Origin: GCA-2731375 sp002731375
Lineage (GTDB): Bacteria > Pseudomonadota > Alphaproteobacteria > GCA-2731375
Reading direction: 5' to 3'
Assembly (NCBI GenBank): GCA_030752605.1
Contig: JASMDX010000055.1
Location: 16,470 to 80,469, forward strand
Length of the DNA: 64,000 nucleotides
Each line of letters opens with the position of its first letter. The stretch's first letter is position 1. Below, one piece after another: positions 17,449 to 25,592 of this stretch. The notes beneath the pieces were generated by a model that ran no database searches, had not been told where the DNA came from, and saw nothing but the letters and a program-made list of their open reading frames with translations. A program made the translations under genes and the position numbers.

Positions 17449-18786
17449 TCAGGCAGCCCGGGCCCGATCCATGCGGTCACGCAGGGCGTAATAGCCCGAG
17501 ACGATGGGCAGGAACCATGCGTGCCCGGTGTAGCCGGGCCGGCTATGGAAAGGCAGCTCGTCAAAGGCACAGGGCCGGTTCGCCTTGTCCAGGATCTTCA
17601 ATGCCGTTTGGGTGCCTAGATAAGTCATCATGGCGACGCCCGCGCCGTTACAACCCGCCATGTAGTGGACCCCATTGTGCCGCCCCATGTGCGGCAGAAA
17701 ATCAAAGGTGAACGCAATACCCCCGGTCCAGCAATGGGTGACTTTGATGCCTTCCAATTGCGGCCAGACATCCAACATTTGGCGGTGCAAGATAGGCGCG
17801 CATTCGCGGGGATCGCCCAGGGCCAGACGCGCCCGGCCACCGAACAGAACCCGCCTGCCCCCCGGTGCCAAGCGGTAATAGTTCAAGACACGTTTGGAAT
17901 CGGCCAAGGTGCAGTTGTTCGGGACCAGGGCCCGGATCTCGTCTGCATCCCGCTCTTCGGTGGCTATCATGTAAGAGGCGGCGGGGATCAGACGGCGGCG
18001 CAACCAGCCGGTGGCCTTGCCTGTATATCCGTTGGTGCCAACCACTACTTCCCGCGCCTTGATGATGCCGGCGGAAGTAGCCACCAGATGCCCACCCTCA
18101 CCATTGATCCCGTCAGGAGAGATCGCCTGCATGGTGGTATTGGCGCACAAGATGACGCCCTGTTCGATACAGCGGTCCAGCAGGGCCATTTGCAACATGG
18201 CCGGATGCACGCTGCCCGACCCTGCGACGGTCATGCCGCCAAAATAGAAATCCGTGGCGATTTCCCGGCGTTGTTCGGAGCGCGGCAACAGGGCGGCGCC
18301 AAAATCACCGGACGAATTCAGGTGTGCTACCTTCTCCGCCATGGAGTCGTAATGGGCCGGCGTATAGGCGCCAACGAAGCGGCCGCATCGGACATAGTGA
18401 CATTCCAGGGCCTCCCGCCCGATCATGGCTTCCAGGTTGCTCATGGCCTCGGCCCCACCCAGCAGCAATTCGTGCATGCGCTCCTTGCCCAAGGCGCGCT
18501 CCACCGGCGAGATCGAGCCGGCCGTCGGGCCCTTGCCCACGTTTGAGCCACTAACTCCGCCGCCATTGCGGGAAGAAGCGCCATGGCCGAATTCCTCGGC
18601 CTCCAAGACCACCGCCTTGGTGCCGTTGCGGGCCAGTTCCAACGCCGTGGACAGACCGGCAAAGCCACCACCCACAATCACCACGTCCGCTGTCTCCGGC
18701 AACGGGTCATTGATCTTTCGTGGCGCGGCGGCCTCCCACCAATAGGGCGTGACCTTGAAATTCTCGGTAAACAGTTCGGTATTCAA
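17449..18786 (-). CDS. FAD-dependent DAO-type oxidoreductase (gamma-glutamylputrescine oxidase-like)
   Basis: About 445 residues from a TTG at 18786 that has AGGGAG at good spacing; a GTG at 18858 in the same frame is an alternative that adds 24 residues. The FAD-binding motif is VVIVGGGFAGLSTALELA, followed by VVLEAEEFGHGASSRNGG. N-terminal TPYWWEAAAP and C-terminal GCNGAGVAMMTYLGTQTA are typical of the PuuB/OrdL group, flavoenzymes that oxidise secondary amines or D-amino acids. Substrate unknown. Confidence 0.85.
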   Translation of the reverse strand: MNTELFTENFKVTPYWWEAAAPRKINDPLPETADVVIVGGGFAGLSTALELARNGTKAVVLEAEEFGHGASSRNGGGVSGSNVGKGPTAGSISPVERALGKERMHELLLGGAEAMSNLEAMIGREALECHYVRCGRFVGAYTPAHYDSMAEKVAHLNSSGDFGAALLPRSEQRREIATDFYFGGMTVAGSGSVHPAMLQMALLDRCIEQGVILCANTTMQAISPDGINGEGGHLVATSAGIIKAREVVVGTNGYTGKATGWLRRRLIPAASYMIATEERDADEIRALVPNNCTLADSKRVLNYYRLAPGGRRVLFGGRARLALGDPRECAPILHRQMLDVWPQLEGIKVTHCWTGGIAFTFDFLPHMGRHNGVHYMAGCNGAGVAMMTYLGTQTALKILDKANRPCAFDELPFHSRPGYTGHAWFLPIVSGYYALRDRMDRARAA

Positions 18787-18938
18787 GACGGCAAACTCCC
18801 TGTTCGGACTGTGTTCACGCAATACTACATGGCACAGAGCCTTCGCAATATTCGCCACGGAACGCGCCCTCTTGCGATAGCAGTTAGTTTCACTAGGCTA
18901 TCAACCTTACAGCAAATTATTGACAAATTATTGACAAA

Positions 18939-19916
18939 TTATTGATAACAAGAAGAAATTCTGCCTCTTTGCCGCACCAGGGCCAGCACCGTGTCAATGT
19001 TTGGCGTCGGCATCTCCGTCAGGCGCCCCAATTCGACCACCGCACCAACCAGGGCATCGATCTCCATGGCCCGGCCCCGCTCCAAATCCTGCAGCATCGA
19101 TGTCTTATGCGCGCCCACCGCCGCCGCGCCAGCGATGCGCCGGTCCACATCGACAGGAAAGCGCACGCCCAGGCGTTCGCCAATGGCCTGTGCCTCCACC
19201 ATCATGGCGCGGGCTAGAGCACGGGTATCGAGATCTGCGCAGATCTGCTCCAGCGTCGCACCAGTCAGGGCAGAAATCGGATTGAAACATAAATTACCCC
19301 ACAGCTTAACCCAGATTTCATCGCGGATGCGCGGCCGGATCGGCGCCTTCAGACCGGCCTTGCGCAAGGCTTCCGCCAAGGCCGTCAAGCGCCCACTTTT
19401 CTCGCCGCTAGGCTCACCAATGCTAAAACGGTCACCATCGATATGTTCGATCACGCCGGGTTCAGCCACTTCACAAGCGGGATAAACGACACAGCCAATA
19501 GCACGGCGCGGCTCGATCAAGGTCCATTGCCGGCCACCGGGATCAACACTTTCCATGGTTTGATCACGATGCGGACCGTCCAGGCCGTAAAAATACCACC
19601 ACGGCACGCCGTTCACCGCCATCACGACCGCCGTGTCGTCATGAAATAGCTTAGGCAGTTGATCTACCACCGCCGGCACAGAATGAGCCTTCAGGGTCAC
19701 GATAACGTAGTCCTGTGGCCCCAGTTCGCCGGGGTTGTCGGTGCAGCGAATGGCCTGGGTAAAACTTTCCCCTGCCATCCTGAGGGTCAAGCCATTGGCC
19801 TGGATCGCCGCCATGTGGGGTCCGCGGGCAACCAGGGAGACCTCGTAGCCCGCCCGCGCCAGACAGGCCCCCATATAGCCCCCGATGGCGCCGGCACCAT
19901 AGATACAAATCCGCAT
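18939..19916 (-). CDS. 2-dehydropantoate 2-reductase family (ApbA/PanE-like)
   Basis: 325 residues. The NADP-binding loop MRICIYGAGAIGGYMGA opens the protein. The C-terminal helical domain includes KLWGNLCFNPISALTGATLE, with the lysine and asparagine found in the active site of ketopantoate reductases. It could be the pantoate-pathway enzyme, but it sits 14 nt downstream of an acyl-CoA synthetase gene on the same strand, so it may be a paralogue reducing another 2-oxo acid in a catabolic operon. I therefore give no gene symbol. Confidence 0.82.
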   Translation of the reverse strand: MRICIYGAGAIGGYMGACLARAGYEVSLVARGPHMAAIQANGLTLRMAGESFTQAIRCTDNPGELGPQDYVIVTLKAHSVPAVVDQLPKLFHDDTAVVMAVNGVPWWYFYGLDGPHRDQTMESVDPGGRQWTLIEPRRAIGCVVYPACEVAEPGVIEHIDGDRFSIGEPSGEKSGRLTALAEALRKAGLKAPIRPRIRDEIWVKLWGNLCFNPISALTGATLEQICADLDTRALARAMMVEAQAIGERLGVRFPVDVDRRIAGAAAVGAHKTSMLQDLERGRAMEIDALVGAVVELGRLTEMPTPNIDTVLALVRQRGRISSCYQ

Positions 19917-19930
19917 TGCTCTCTCAATCC

Positions 19931-21382
19931 TTATCCGATGCGCTCGTCACGCAGGGCGCGGCGGCGCACCTTGCCGGCATCATCACGCAACGGTTCGTCA
20001 ACGAACTCAATGGTCCTGGGTACTTTATAGCGCACCAATTGCTGATTCAGATGGACCAACAGAGCCTCGGTATCCAAATCCCGATCAGGCGCATCGACAA
20101 TAGCATGCACCAGATTGCCCATGTCCTCGTCGGGCAGGCCAATCACGGCGGACGACCGTACGCCGGGATAGAGATCAATCGCCGCCTCCACTTCCGCCGG
20201 GTAGATGTTAGCGCCACCCGATAGGATCATATCGCTGCGTCGGTCCGTCAGATAGAGATAGCCGTCGGCGTCCAGATAGCCCATGTCGCCCAAGGATTCC
20301 CAGCCGTCCTTCGTCGCCTTGGCCTCGTCTCCGATATAAAAGTAGCTGGAACCCTGGCCTTCATCGGGCAGCAAGAAGACCTCGCCAACTTCACCAGGGG
20401 GCAGAATCTTGCCGTCATCGTCGATAATCTTGATTTGAAATCCTTCCTGGATCCTGCCGACCGAACCACAATGGGACAGCCATTCAGTACCCGACAGCAC
20501 GGTGAAGCCCGTGGCCTCGGTACCGCCATACAGCTCCATCAGCACATCGCCGCCAAACCAATCGATGAAGACGTCCTTCAACCAGGGGGGACAGGGCGCG
20601 GCCAAATGCCAGGCCATTTCAAGCGAGCCAATGTCATAAGAATCCCGCTGTTCCTCGGGCAGGTTCCACATGCGCTGCATCATCGTCGGCACCAGGTAGA
20701 GGACCTGAACCTTGTATTGTTGGATCAATTCCAACGTTTGCGTAGCATCGAAACGCGCAGTGATAATCAGATGATGCCCTCTCTGCAAGGCGATCATGCC
20801 GAAGAGAAACGGCCCGTTGTGATACAGCGGGCCGGGAGCTAGCATTGTTTTCTCGGGCGCGATACCGATTTTCACCTCCAACGGATCGACGCTGGCGGGG
20901 TCTTTCGAGACGATCAACTTCGGCCTGCCGGTGGAGCCACCGGACGTCATCGCCTTCCAATAGGCGCAAGTCACTTCCGGCAACGGCGCATCGGACAAGT
21001 TTGGATCGGGGCTGTAATCCACCGGCAGGCAGGTGGTGCCAGGATGGGCATCGCTGGGTGCGCCCACCACCAGACTTGGGCCCGCCAATTCGATTATGGC
21101 GCTGCGCTCGGTGTCGGGCAGGCGATATGATACCGGCTGCGGTATCGCGCCCAGCTTCCAAACAGCGAACGCGGCTTCGATGAATTCGATGCCGTTGGGC
21201 AGCGCGATGGTGACGAAATCATCCGCCTTCACACCAAGACCCTGATATGCCCGCGCTAGCCGATTGCTCCGCGCCTCCAGATCAGCCCGGCTCAAGGTGG
21301 TGCCTTCATAGGTCAGCATCGGTGCGTCTGGGTCCCTGTCGGCCCAATAGGCCAGTACGCGGGAAAGGGAAATCTCACTCAT
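19931..21382 (-). CDS. AMP-dependent acyl-CoA synthetase/ligase
   Basis: 483 residues from the ATG at 21382, preceded by CGGAGA; the frame extends further upstream without such a site. Core motifs are MTSGGSTGRPKLIVS and the hinge DRRSDMILSGGANIYP; the C-terminal lysine is in DDAGKVRRRAL. The short length and the GGSTG variant fit the bile-acid/short-chain CoA ligase branch. It is divergent from the B12-dependent mutase genes, so it may supply the acyl-CoA substrate of that mutase; this is inference from position. Confidence 0.88.
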   Translation of the reverse strand: MSEISLSRVLAYWADRDPDAPMLTYEGTTLSRADLEARSNRLARAYQGLGVKADDFVTIALPNGIEFIEAAFAVWKLGAIPQPVSYRLPDTERSAIIELAGPSLVVGAPSDAHPGTTCLPVDYSPDPNLSDAPLPEVTCAYWKAMTSGGSTGRPKLIVSKDPASVDPLEVKIGIAPEKTMLAPGPLYHNGPFLFGMIALQRGHHLIITARFDATQTLELIQQYKVQVLYLVPTMMQRMWNLPEEQRDSYDIGSLEMAWHLAAPCPPWLKDVFIDWFGGDVLMELYGGTEATGFTVLSGTEWLSHCGSVGRIQEGFQIKIIDDDGKILPPGEVGEVFLLPDEGQGSSYFYIGDEAKATKDGWESLGDMGYLDADGYLYLTDRRSDMILSGGANIYPAEVEAAIDLYPGVRSSAVIGLPDEDMGNLVHAIVDAPDRDLDTEALLVHLNQQLVRYKVPRTIEFVDEPLRDDAGKVRRRALRDERIG

Positions 21383-21506
21383 CAACAGTCTCCGGACATT
21401 CAGGCGCCAAGTATTCCAGGATGCTATTGCTAGCAAGCGCCCGGTTTATTGTATAGTGAAGCAAACGACCATCAGCCTCAACGACCATGTATATGGGGTC
21501 TCCGCC

Positions 21507-23102
21507 ATGACGAAGAATGCCAAGACGCGTTCCGGTATACCGCTAAAGGCCTTTTATGAAGCGGAAGGCAGTGATAATGGCGACCTGGGCGCGCCCGGTA
21601 CCTATCCCTACACGCGGGGACGCTATGCCCGCACGCGGTCGGGCGGTAGTTGGATCCAACGTGAGCTGTCCGGCGAAGGCAGCCCGACGGAATCCAACGA
21701 GCTGATGCGCTATCTGCTGGAGATCGGCCAAACTGGCGTCGATATTATCGGCGATGCCCCGACCATGAGCATGATGGACCCGGATCATCCGCTCTCGGTA
21801 CCAACGGCGGGCACCCAGGGGGTTTCGGCCTGTTGCAAACAGGACTATCTGGAATTGCTGGACGGCATCCCCATTACGGAGACATCGGTCTCCTCCTCCA
21901 TTCCGGCGGTTTTTACCATCGCCGGCCTGGTGCATGCGGCGAAACATACGAATTCCGCGCCCGAAAAACTGCGCGGCTCCACCATCCAGGTGCCGCTGTA
22001 TCAGGAAGATTGTAGCTACCGCATCCACCTGCCGGTGAACTTCCGCAGCCGCCTCTCGGCCGATTGCGTCGAATATTGCGCCGATAAACTGCCGCGCTTT
22101 CATGTCTTCCTCGAAGACACCTATTATTTCAGTGAATCCGGCCTCAACGGGGTCGAGGAAATGGCCCTGGGCTTTGTTGAAATCCGACACCTGATGCGCT
22201 TGTTGATCAGCCGAGGCGTTGATGTGGATACCTTTGCCCCGCGCATCGCCATTCTGCTCAACTGTTCCATGGATTTCTTCGAGGAAATCGCTAAGATCCG
22301 CGCCACCCGACGACTGTTCGCCCGCATGATGCGCGATGAATTCGGCGCCAAGGACGAGCGCTCGCAATCCGTAGTAATCACTTCGCATACCTCCGGCCTG
22401 GCCATGACGGCGCAGCAGCCGGTCAACAATATCGTGCGTGGCTCGTTGCAATCCCTGTCCCTGGTTTTGGCCGGGGTGCAGGCCATCGAAATTTCCGCCT
22501 TTGATGAAGCGCTACGCACACCAAGCCGGGAATCCCACCTGGTCAGCCTGCGCACCCAGCAGATCATCGACTTGGAAAGCGGCGTCACCAAGGTCGCCGA
22601 CCCTCTTGGCGGCTCCTATTACGTCGAGGCTTTGACCGACGACATCGAAAAACGCATCTGGGACATGGTCCAGGATATTGAGAGAAAGGGCGATATCGAG
22701 GATCTGGTCGATCAGGGCTATTTCAAGGAGATCTTCCACGGCGTCATGGAGCGGCAGAGCCAGAACGTGGCATCAGGTGAAGAACAGGTGGTGGGCGTCA
22801 ACGTGCACCAGATGCCGGCGGAGGAAGACACTATGTTGCGGGATCTGACCGACAGCAAGTTCCCGCCCTGCAAAGACCACATCGAGCGCATCAAGGCCTA
22901 TAAGGAAAGTCGGGACCAAGGCCACTTGCAAGCCGGTCTCAAGCCCATTCTCGAAGCTTCCAAAACTGGGTCAGGCAACCTTCTGGCCCTGACCGTGGAT
23001 GCTTTCGAGGCGGGTGCGACCGCCGGCGAGGTATCCGGCACCTTCCGCCAAGGCTGCGGCGGCGTCTATGATCCTTTCGGGCAAATAGAAGCGATAATCT
23101 GA
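21507..23102 (+). CDS. B12-dependent acyl-CoA mutase, large subunit (divergent methylmalonyl-CoA mutase family)
   Basis: 531 residues from the ATG at 21507 (a GTG at 21456 is possible but lacks a ribosome-binding site). It shows the TIM-barrel substrate domain of methylmalonyl-CoA mutase: PYTRGRYARTRSGGSW, SSSIPAVFTIAGL, EKLRGSTIQVPL and VADPLGGSYYVEALTDDIE. Family members isomerise acyl-CoAs with adenosylcobalamin. This one differs at key places: the TMY segment after TRGxY is absent, and the SGYHIREAG segment reads TYYFSESG, so the position of the catalytic-site His244 (P. shermanii numbering) is Tyr. It is not a normal methylmalonyl-CoA mutase; the substrate is unknown. The cobalamin subunit follows 8 nt later. 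Confidence 0.85.
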   Translation: MTKNAKTRSGIPLKAFYEAEGSDNGDLGAPGTYPYTRGRYARTRSGGSWIQRELSGEGSPTESNELMRYLLEIGQTGVDIIGDAPTMSMMDPDHPLSVPTAGTQGVSACCKQDYLELLDGIPITETSVSSSIPAVFTIAGLVHAAKHTNSAPEKLRGSTIQVPLYQEDCSYRIHLPVNFRSRLSADCVEYCADKLPRFHVFLEDTYYFSESGLNGVEEMALGFVEIRHLMRLLISRGVDVDTFAPRIAILLNCSMDFFEEIAKIRATRRLFARMMRDEFGAKDERSQSVVITSHTSGLAMTAQQPVNNIVRGSLQSLSLVLAGVQAIEISAFDEALRTPSRESHLVSLRTQQIIDLESGVTKVADPLGGSYYVEALTDDIEKRIWDMVQDIERKGDIEDLVDQGYFKEIFHGVMERQSQNVASGEEQVVGVNVHQMPAEEDTMLRDLTDSKFPPCKDHIERIKAYKESRDQGHLQAGLKPILEASKTGSGNLLALTVDAFEAGATAGEVSGTFRQGCGGVYDPFGQIEAII

Positions 23103-23110
23103 GGCGTACG

Positions 23111-23539
23111 ATGGCACAGGCAAAAATCATCATCGGCGTTATGGGTGTCGATCAACATGAAAACGGCGCTGTCGCGGTCATGCGCTTTCTGAAAGAGGCG
23201 CAAATGGATGTCTCCTATGCCGGTCTGTTCAATACCTCCGAGACGCTGCTCGAAAAAGCCATGGCCGAGGACGTGGATGTCATCGGCATCTCGTGTCATT
23301 CTTGGGAGTATATTCACTATCTGCCGGATCTAATGGAACGGCTAAAAGCCGCAGACCGGGAAGTGCCCGTGGTCGTCGGCGGCTCGGTCCTGACCGCAAG
23401 GGACCATCACGAGTTGACGAAACTGGGCGTCGCCGGCGTGTTCCCGGCGGGCTCCCAACCCGACGACATGATCAACGCGATCCGTGACCTCGCCGCCGGG
23501 CGGGTGCGCGAACGGACCGAGGCGGCATTGGCCAACTAA
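23111..23539 (+). CDS. Cobalamin-binding small subunit of acyl-CoA mutase
   Basis: 142 residues forming a stand-alone B12-binding Rossmann domain. The DxHxxG motif, whose His is the lower cobalt ligand, is D14-Q-H16-E-N-G19. The next loop reads ISCHSWEYIHYLPDLM where methylmalonyl-CoA mutases have a small-residue loop (SILSGAH), so it too is divergent. GGSVLTARDHHELTKLGVAG matches the final strand and glycine turn. It pairs with the large subunit just upstream, as in two-subunit mutases such as 2-hydroxyisobutyryl-CoA mutase. Confidence 0.88.
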   Translation: MAQAKIIIGVMGVDQHENGAVAVMRFLKEAQMDVSYAGLFNTSETLLEKAMAEDVDVIGISCHSWEYIHYLPDLMERLKAADREVPVVVGGSVLTARDHHELTKLGVAGVFPAGSQPDDMINAIRDLAAGRVRERTEAALAN

Positions 23540-23541
23540 GT

Positions 23542-24300
23542 CTAATATTTGCCTTCGCCCGGCGCCGGTTTCGTCCGGCCCACCCGTGTGTAGTATTCCG
23601 TCGGAATATCTTCGGCGCGTTTGTAGAATTTCCAGGTGCAGGGTTTTTGCGGATCGGCCTCATAGTCAGTGACCCACAAAGGATGCTCACCCCATTCCAT
23701 GGGCAGCACTTCGTTCATCACGCAATGCACACAATAGTATGGCACCCCGGCTTGTCCCCACGACCAGACACGGGCCTCTTTCGTGGCCCCGAAATTGTAC
23801 GGCGAGCCCTGGCGCGACGGCGTACCGTCAACCGGATCGCCCCGCCGCATGCGCCCGCCCGAACCGCAAGGGTCCATGCGAATGGCGTAATGGTCACCTT
23901 CATCGGCGATATCCAGAGTGCCATCCTGATCAGGACCGCAATGATGGGCCCGCATCATCTCGGCCGTCAGATAGACGCGGTCCTCCACCCGCATCTTCAG
24001 GAAACCAAGCCAGGAGCGTTTCATCATCCAACCTCCCTGGGTCAGACGCAGCATCTGGTGCATTTCCTCCTCGCCATGACGTTCCGCGATCTGGGTGAAC
24101 AGATCCCACAGCCAATCGCAAAAAGTATCGTGCAACGCCTTGCTTTCAGGAATGGTATAATTGCTCAAAGCCTTGGCATCCTCAGCCCGGCCTTCGTCAA
24201 TAGCTTCGGTAATGGCGCCCTGGGTCGGTTTGCCCAGTTCGTCCCAATCATCCTGGCGCACCTTACGGCCGGCCATGGCCATCTCACTCAATTTCAACAT
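23542..24300 (-). CDS. Uncharacterised protein with conserved-looking Cys/His clusters
   Basis: 252 residues from the ATG at 24300, chosen because AGGAGG lies 5 nt upstream; longer in-frame starts lack a site. I do not recognise the family. It has three cysteine groups: AHHCGPDQDG, MDPCGSGGRMRRG and YYCVHCVMNE, which could bind metal, and the N-terminal third looks helical. No signal peptide or membrane span is seen. Its stop is 2 nt from the mutase small-subunit stop (convergent). A class V aminotransferase is divergent from it. Confidence 0.7.
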   Translation of the reverse strand: MLKLSEMAMAGRKVRQDDWDELGKPTQGAITEAIDEGRAEDAKALSNYTIPESKALHDTFCDWLWDLFTQIAERHGEEEMHQMLRLTQGGWMMKRSWLGFLKMRVEDRVYLTAEMMRAHHCGPDQDGTLDIADEGDHYAIRMDPCGSGGRMRRGDPVDGTPSRQGSPYNFGATKEARVWSWGQAGVPYYCVHCVMNEVLPMEWGEHPLWVTDYEADPQKPCTWKFYKRAEDIPTEYYTRVGRTKPAPGEGKY

Positions 24301-24413
24301 CGCGTCCTCCTGTTCCTGATAGGTTAGCGTTGAAACGTCAGACATGGGTGCAAAAACTGACAATGCCCCTATGATGCCGTCCGACCATTCATTGAAATCA
24401 AGAGGGCTCGCCC

Positions 24414-25592
24414 ATGGCCGGAAACCAACCCTATCAGGCAGGCCGCCATTTTCTGCAAATCCCCGGCCCCACCAATGTGCCCGACCGCATCCTGCGTGCC
24501 ATGGACAGCCCGACCATCGATCATCGCGGCCCGGCCTTCGAAAGCCTGGCGCTGCGGGTGCTGGATGGTGTCAGAGGCATCTTTCAGACCAAAGACCCGG
24601 TGGTGATCTATCCCGCCTCCGGCACCGGCGCGTGGGAGGCCGCACTGGTCAATACCCTTTCAACCGGCGACCGGGTCCTGATGGCCGAGACCGGACAGTT
24701 CGCTACCCTGTGGCGCGCCCTGGCGGATCGCCTAGGCCTGGATGTGGTGTTCCTGCCCGGCGATTGGCGCCATGGGGTTAAGGCCGACGAGATCGCCGCC
24801 GCCCTGGCTGATGACAAGGACCGCATAATCAAGGCGGTCTGTTGCGTGCATAACGAAACCTCCACCGGCGTCGCCTCGGACATCGCCGCCGTGCGCCGGG
24901 CAATGGATGCCGCCGGGCACCCGGCCCTGCTGATGGTGGATACCATCTCGTCGCTGGCTTCGATCGATTACCGCCATGACGAATGGGGCGTCGATGTCAC
25001 CATCGGCGGCTCTCAAAAGGGTCTGATGCTGCCGCCGGGGTTAAGCTTCAACGCAGTCGGCGAAAAAGCGCTGGCGGCGCACGAAACCGGCGGCATGACG
25101 CGGTCGTATTGGGACTGGTCCGCCATGCTGGAGGCCAACAAGGGCGGCGCCTTTCCTTACACGCCGGCGACCAATCTGCTGTACGGCCTGGAAGAAGCCA
25201 TATCGATCCTGAACGAGGAAGGTTTGCCGCAAGTCTTCCAACGCCACGCCCGCCTGGCCGAGGCCACCCGCCGGGCCGTCGCCGCCTGGGGCCTGGAGAC
25301 AGTGGCTCAGATTGAAAGCGAACGCTCCAACAGCCTGACCGCCGTTCTATTGCCCGAAGGGTATGATGCGGATGCCTTCCGGGGCGTGGTACTGCAACGC
25401 TTCAACATGTCTCTGGGCAACGGCCTGGGCCGCCTGGCGGGCAAGGCATTCCGTATCGGCCACTTGGGCGATTTCAACGATTTGATGCTGGCCGGCACCC
25501 TGTGTGGGGTTGAAATGGGCCTGGCAGCCGCCTGGATTCCGCACAACAAGGGAGGCGTTCAGACAGCCCTGGATTTCCTCTCCGAAATCTAG
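24414..25592 (+). CDS. Serine-glyoxylate aminotransferase-like class V aminotransferase
   Basis: 392 residues. HFLQIPGPTNVPDRILRAMD opens the protein as in serine-glyoxylate and alanine-glyoxylate aminotransferases; the PLP lysine is in GGSQKGLMLPPGLSF (about K202), and DTISSLASIDYRHDEWGVDV carries the PLP-binding aspartate. The enzyme would move an amino group from serine (or alanine) to glyoxylate in the cytoplasm. GAGGG precedes the ATG. Its stop codon overlaps the convergent stop of the next gene (shared CTAG at 25589-25592). Confidence 0.9.
   Translation: MAGNQPYQAGRHFLQIPGPTNVPDRILRAMDSPTIDHRGPAFESLALRVLDGVRGIFQTKDPVVIYPASGTGAWEAALVNTLSTGDRVLMAETGQFATLWRALADRLGLDVVFLPGDWRHGVKADEIAAALADDKDRIIKAVCCVHNETSTGVASDIAAVRRAMDAAGHPALLMVDTISSLASIDYRHDEWGVDVTIGGSQKGLMLPPGLSFNAVGEKALAAHETGGMTRSYWDWSAMLEANKGGAFPYTPATNLLYGLEEAISILNEEGLPQVFQRHARLAEATRRAVAAWGLETVAQIESERSNSLTAVLLPEGYDADAFRGVVLQRFNMSLGNGLGRLAGKAFRIGHLGDFNDLMLAGTLCGVEMGLAAAWIPHNKGGVQTALDFLSEI

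Noticed and set aside
17665..18546. Long plus-strand open frame (293 codons) opposite the DAO-type oxidase
   Set aside because: It is antisense to a well-matched flavoenzyme, has no recognisable protein and no ribosome-binding site; GC-rich third positions create such shadow frames.
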